A stretch of DNA of 12,368 nt from Deltaproteobacteria bacterium. GTDB lineage: Bacteria; Myxococcota; UBA796; SXON01. Of this stretch, positions 11,184 through 12,368 are shown piece by piece. The position numbers and the translations under genes are program-made. The notes under the pieces are model-generated. The model did not search any database, was not told the DNA's origin, and saw only the letters and a program-made list of their open reading frames with translations. Each line of letters starts with the position of its first letter. The stretch's first letter is position 1. The stretch spans positions 1 through 12,368 of the forward strand of contig CANKNP010000131.1 of NCBI GenBank assembly GCA_947483545.1, written 5' to 3'.

Positions 11184-11501
11184 ATGGCCCTCCGCGACCG
11201 CCTCCGAGACCTGCTCCGGGTCGTTCCGCGCCCCGGCCGCGTCGAGCGCCCTGCGCGGGATCGTGCCCCCGAGCCTGCCGCCCCCGCCCGTCCCGTCGCC
11301 GCGATCCTCGCCCCCCGAGGCGTTGAAAACCCTGGCAACGCGGTGATCGTAGACCTCGATGAGGTAGGCCTCGGCGCGCTCTCGGGCATGGCGGTGCCCT
11401 ACGTCGTCGTGACCGCCACCGAGCCATGGCGCGCGGCCGTGGGCGCCGAGCGGCTCGCGGCGTTGGGCGTCCGGGCCGACTGGCTGGAGCCTTCGCCATG
11501 A
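11184..11501 (+). CDS. unknown 105-aa protein coupled to yicC
   Basis: I do not recognise a family. The N-terminus (MALRDRLRDLLRVV) could be a short basic amphipathic helix. Residues 15-38 are a Pro/Arg/Ala-rich linker, and residues 40-105 look like a small folded alpha/beta domain (NAVIVDLDEVGLGALSG, VPYVVVTATEPW, AERLAALGVRADWLEP). There is no signal peptide or membrane segment, so it is probably cytosolic. Its TGA overlaps the yicC ATG (ATGA, 11498-11501), so the two are likely co-transcribed and translationally coupled. That makes a role in the same RNA-related process reasonable but unproven. The ATG at 11184 has no Shine-Dalgarno and lies ten bases after a candidate -10 box. Confidence 0.65.
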   Translation: MALRDRLRDLLRVVPRPGRVERPARDRAPEPAAPARPVAAILAPRGVENPGNAVIVDLDEVGLGALSGMAVPYVVVTATEPWRAAVGAERLAALGVRADWLEPSP

Positions 11502-12367
11502 AGTCCATGACCGGGTTCGGCCGCGCCGAGGCGTCCAACAGCAACGTCACGCTGGTCGTCGAAATGAAGTCGGTGAACAACCGCTTTCGCGATGTACAGC
11601 TCCGGCTCCCGCGGGAGTACAACGTGCTGGAGCCACGCGCCCAGAACCTGCTGCGGGACGCGATCCATCGCGGTCGGCTGGACGTGATGGTGCGGCGCAG
11701 CTCGACCGACGGCGCGAGCCGCATCGTGCCGGATCTGGGCCTCGTCGAGCAGTATCGGCGCGCATCGCTGGAGGTCGCCCACCGGCTCCAGGTGGAAGCC
11801 GCGCCCCCACTCGACTTCATCCTCGCTCAGCCCGGCGTGCTGATGACCGCGGACGCCGAGCCCGACGCTCTTGGGGAGTGGGATCTGCTGGAGACCGCGC
11901 TGATCGGCGCTGCGGAGGATCTCGACCGGATGCGGTCGGCGGAGGGGGTCGCCCTGCGCGCCGATCTGGAGCGTCACGTCGGCGATGCGCTGCGCCTGCG
12001 CTCCGAGATCGCGTTTCACGCGGAGGGCATCGCTGAGCGGCTGCGGGCGAAGCTCGAGGAGCGGCTCCTGCGCCTGCTGGCCGACCGCGTAGACCCGATC
12101 CGCCTCGCCCAGGAGGCCGCGATCCTGGCGGACAAAGCGGACATCGCCGAGGAGCTTGCCCGCTTCGGGAGCCACTGTGACCAGTTCGTCGAGTCCCTCG
12201 GCGATCCAGCGCCCGTCGGCCGGCGCCTCGACTTTCTGCTCCAGGAGCTCAACCGCGAGGCCAACACCATCGGCTCGAAGGCGGCTGAGCACGCAGTGTC
12301 CGCGCGGGTCGTGGACCTGAAGACCGTGCTGGAGCGCCTGCGCGAGCAGGCCCAGAACATCGAATAG
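11498..12367 (+). CDS. yicC: YicC family endoribonuclease
   Basis: Complete YicC-family protein (289 aa; family members are about 287-295 aa), cytosolic. It opens with the signature MKSMTGFGRAE (residues 1-11) and VEMKSVNNRF (21-30) of the N-terminal YicC domain. The C-terminal DUF1732 domain carries the conserved GRRLDFLLQELNREANTIGSK block (residues 241-261). Family knowledge: YicC proteins are conserved bacterial endoribonucleases; E. coli YicC has been linked to small-RNA turnover and stationary-phase fitness. The central section (about 150-225) is helix- and Arg/Glu-rich as expected. The start is fixed by the signature and by the ATGA overlap with the preceding 105-aa gene; the in-frame extension from 11426 overlaps that gene and is rejected. 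The gene ends one base before the window edge. In many genomes yicC is followed by gmk (guanylate kinase), which cannot be seen here. Confidence 0.96.
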   Translation: MKSMTGFGRAEASNSNVTLVVEMKSVNNRFRDVQLRLPREYNVLEPRAQNLLRDAIHRGRLDVMVRRSSTDGASRIVPDLGLVEQYRRASLEVAHRLQVEAAPPLDFILAQPGVLMTADAEPDALGEWDLLETALIGAAEDLDRMRSAEGVALRADLERHVGDALRLRSEIAFHAEGIAERLRAKLEERLLRLLADRVDPIRLAQEAAILADKADIAEELARFGSHCDQFVESLGDPAPVGRRLDFLLQELNREANTIGSKAAEHAVSARVVDLKTVLERLREQAQNIE

Positions 12368-12368
12368 A

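Noticed and set aside
1..12368. tRNA, rRNA, transposase, phage or defence genes
   Set aside because: None were recognised on either strand. I found no recognisable cloverleaf, integrase or transposase motif, or defence-gene signature.

Overview
The window is a strongly GC-rich piece of a Gram-negative bacterial chromosome. By eye about two thirds of bases are G or C, with heavy third-position GC bias, which is why long empty frames lie opposite the real genes. Six of the eleven genes encode predicted lipoproteins. There is also a GspH-type pseudopilin, a very large propeller-amidohydrolase, a housekeeping yicC gene, and a dense load of short intergenic palindromes and microrepeats. This mix suggests Myxococcota or a related 'deltaproteobacterial' lineage. 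That is inference from style; no marker gene here fixes the taxonomy.

Layout. (1) 1-1805, minus strand: a lipoprotein of the sulfatase/alkaline-phosphatase superfamily with Thr at the usual formylglycine position. It is translationally coupled (4-nt overlap) to a two-EF-hand lipoprotein that runs off the left edge. (2) 1806-2025: divergent intergenic region with a 22-bp direct repeat and an array of three alternating CAGCAT/ATGCTG half-sites. (3) 2026-2778, plus: FabG-like short-chain dehydrogenase, ending 5 bp from the convergent pseudopilin gene (3503-2784, minus). (4) 3504-3662: divergent intergenic region with palindromes. (5) 3663-8226, plus: a two-gene operon of a 1096-aa TolB-like propeller/amidohydrolase and a purple-acid-phosphatase-like lipoprotein. 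(6) 8299-10412, minus: a short DUF1016-N (YhcG N-terminal) protein without nuclease domain, a Tyr/Asp-rich lipoprotein of unknown function, and a lipoprotein whose C-terminal half resembles a shrunken formylglycine-generating-enzyme (FGE) fold. (7) 10413-11183: mostly intergenic, with several repeat families and one 61-aa lipoprotein gene. (8) 11184-12367, plus: an unknown 105-aa gene coupled by ATGA overlap to yicC, complete at the right edge.

How the genes work together. Most products are predicted to be exported and anchored: hydrolases (sulfatase-like, metallophosphatase, amidohydrolase) and binding or structural lipoproteins. The window therefore reads as ordinary envelope and secreted accessory biology beside a housekeeping RNA gene (yicC). 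I see no phage, transposase, CRISPR, tRNA or rRNA, and no gene set that looks like a defence or biosynthetic system.

The points most worth a second look are regulatory or structural: several starts without Shine-Dalgarno that sit 5-10 nt after a -10-like hexamer (possible leaderless mRNAs); the half-site array before the dehydrogenase; unusually short lipoprotein leaders; and intergenic microrepeats with 9-nt and 7-nt periods plus an AGTA-loop hairpin family.
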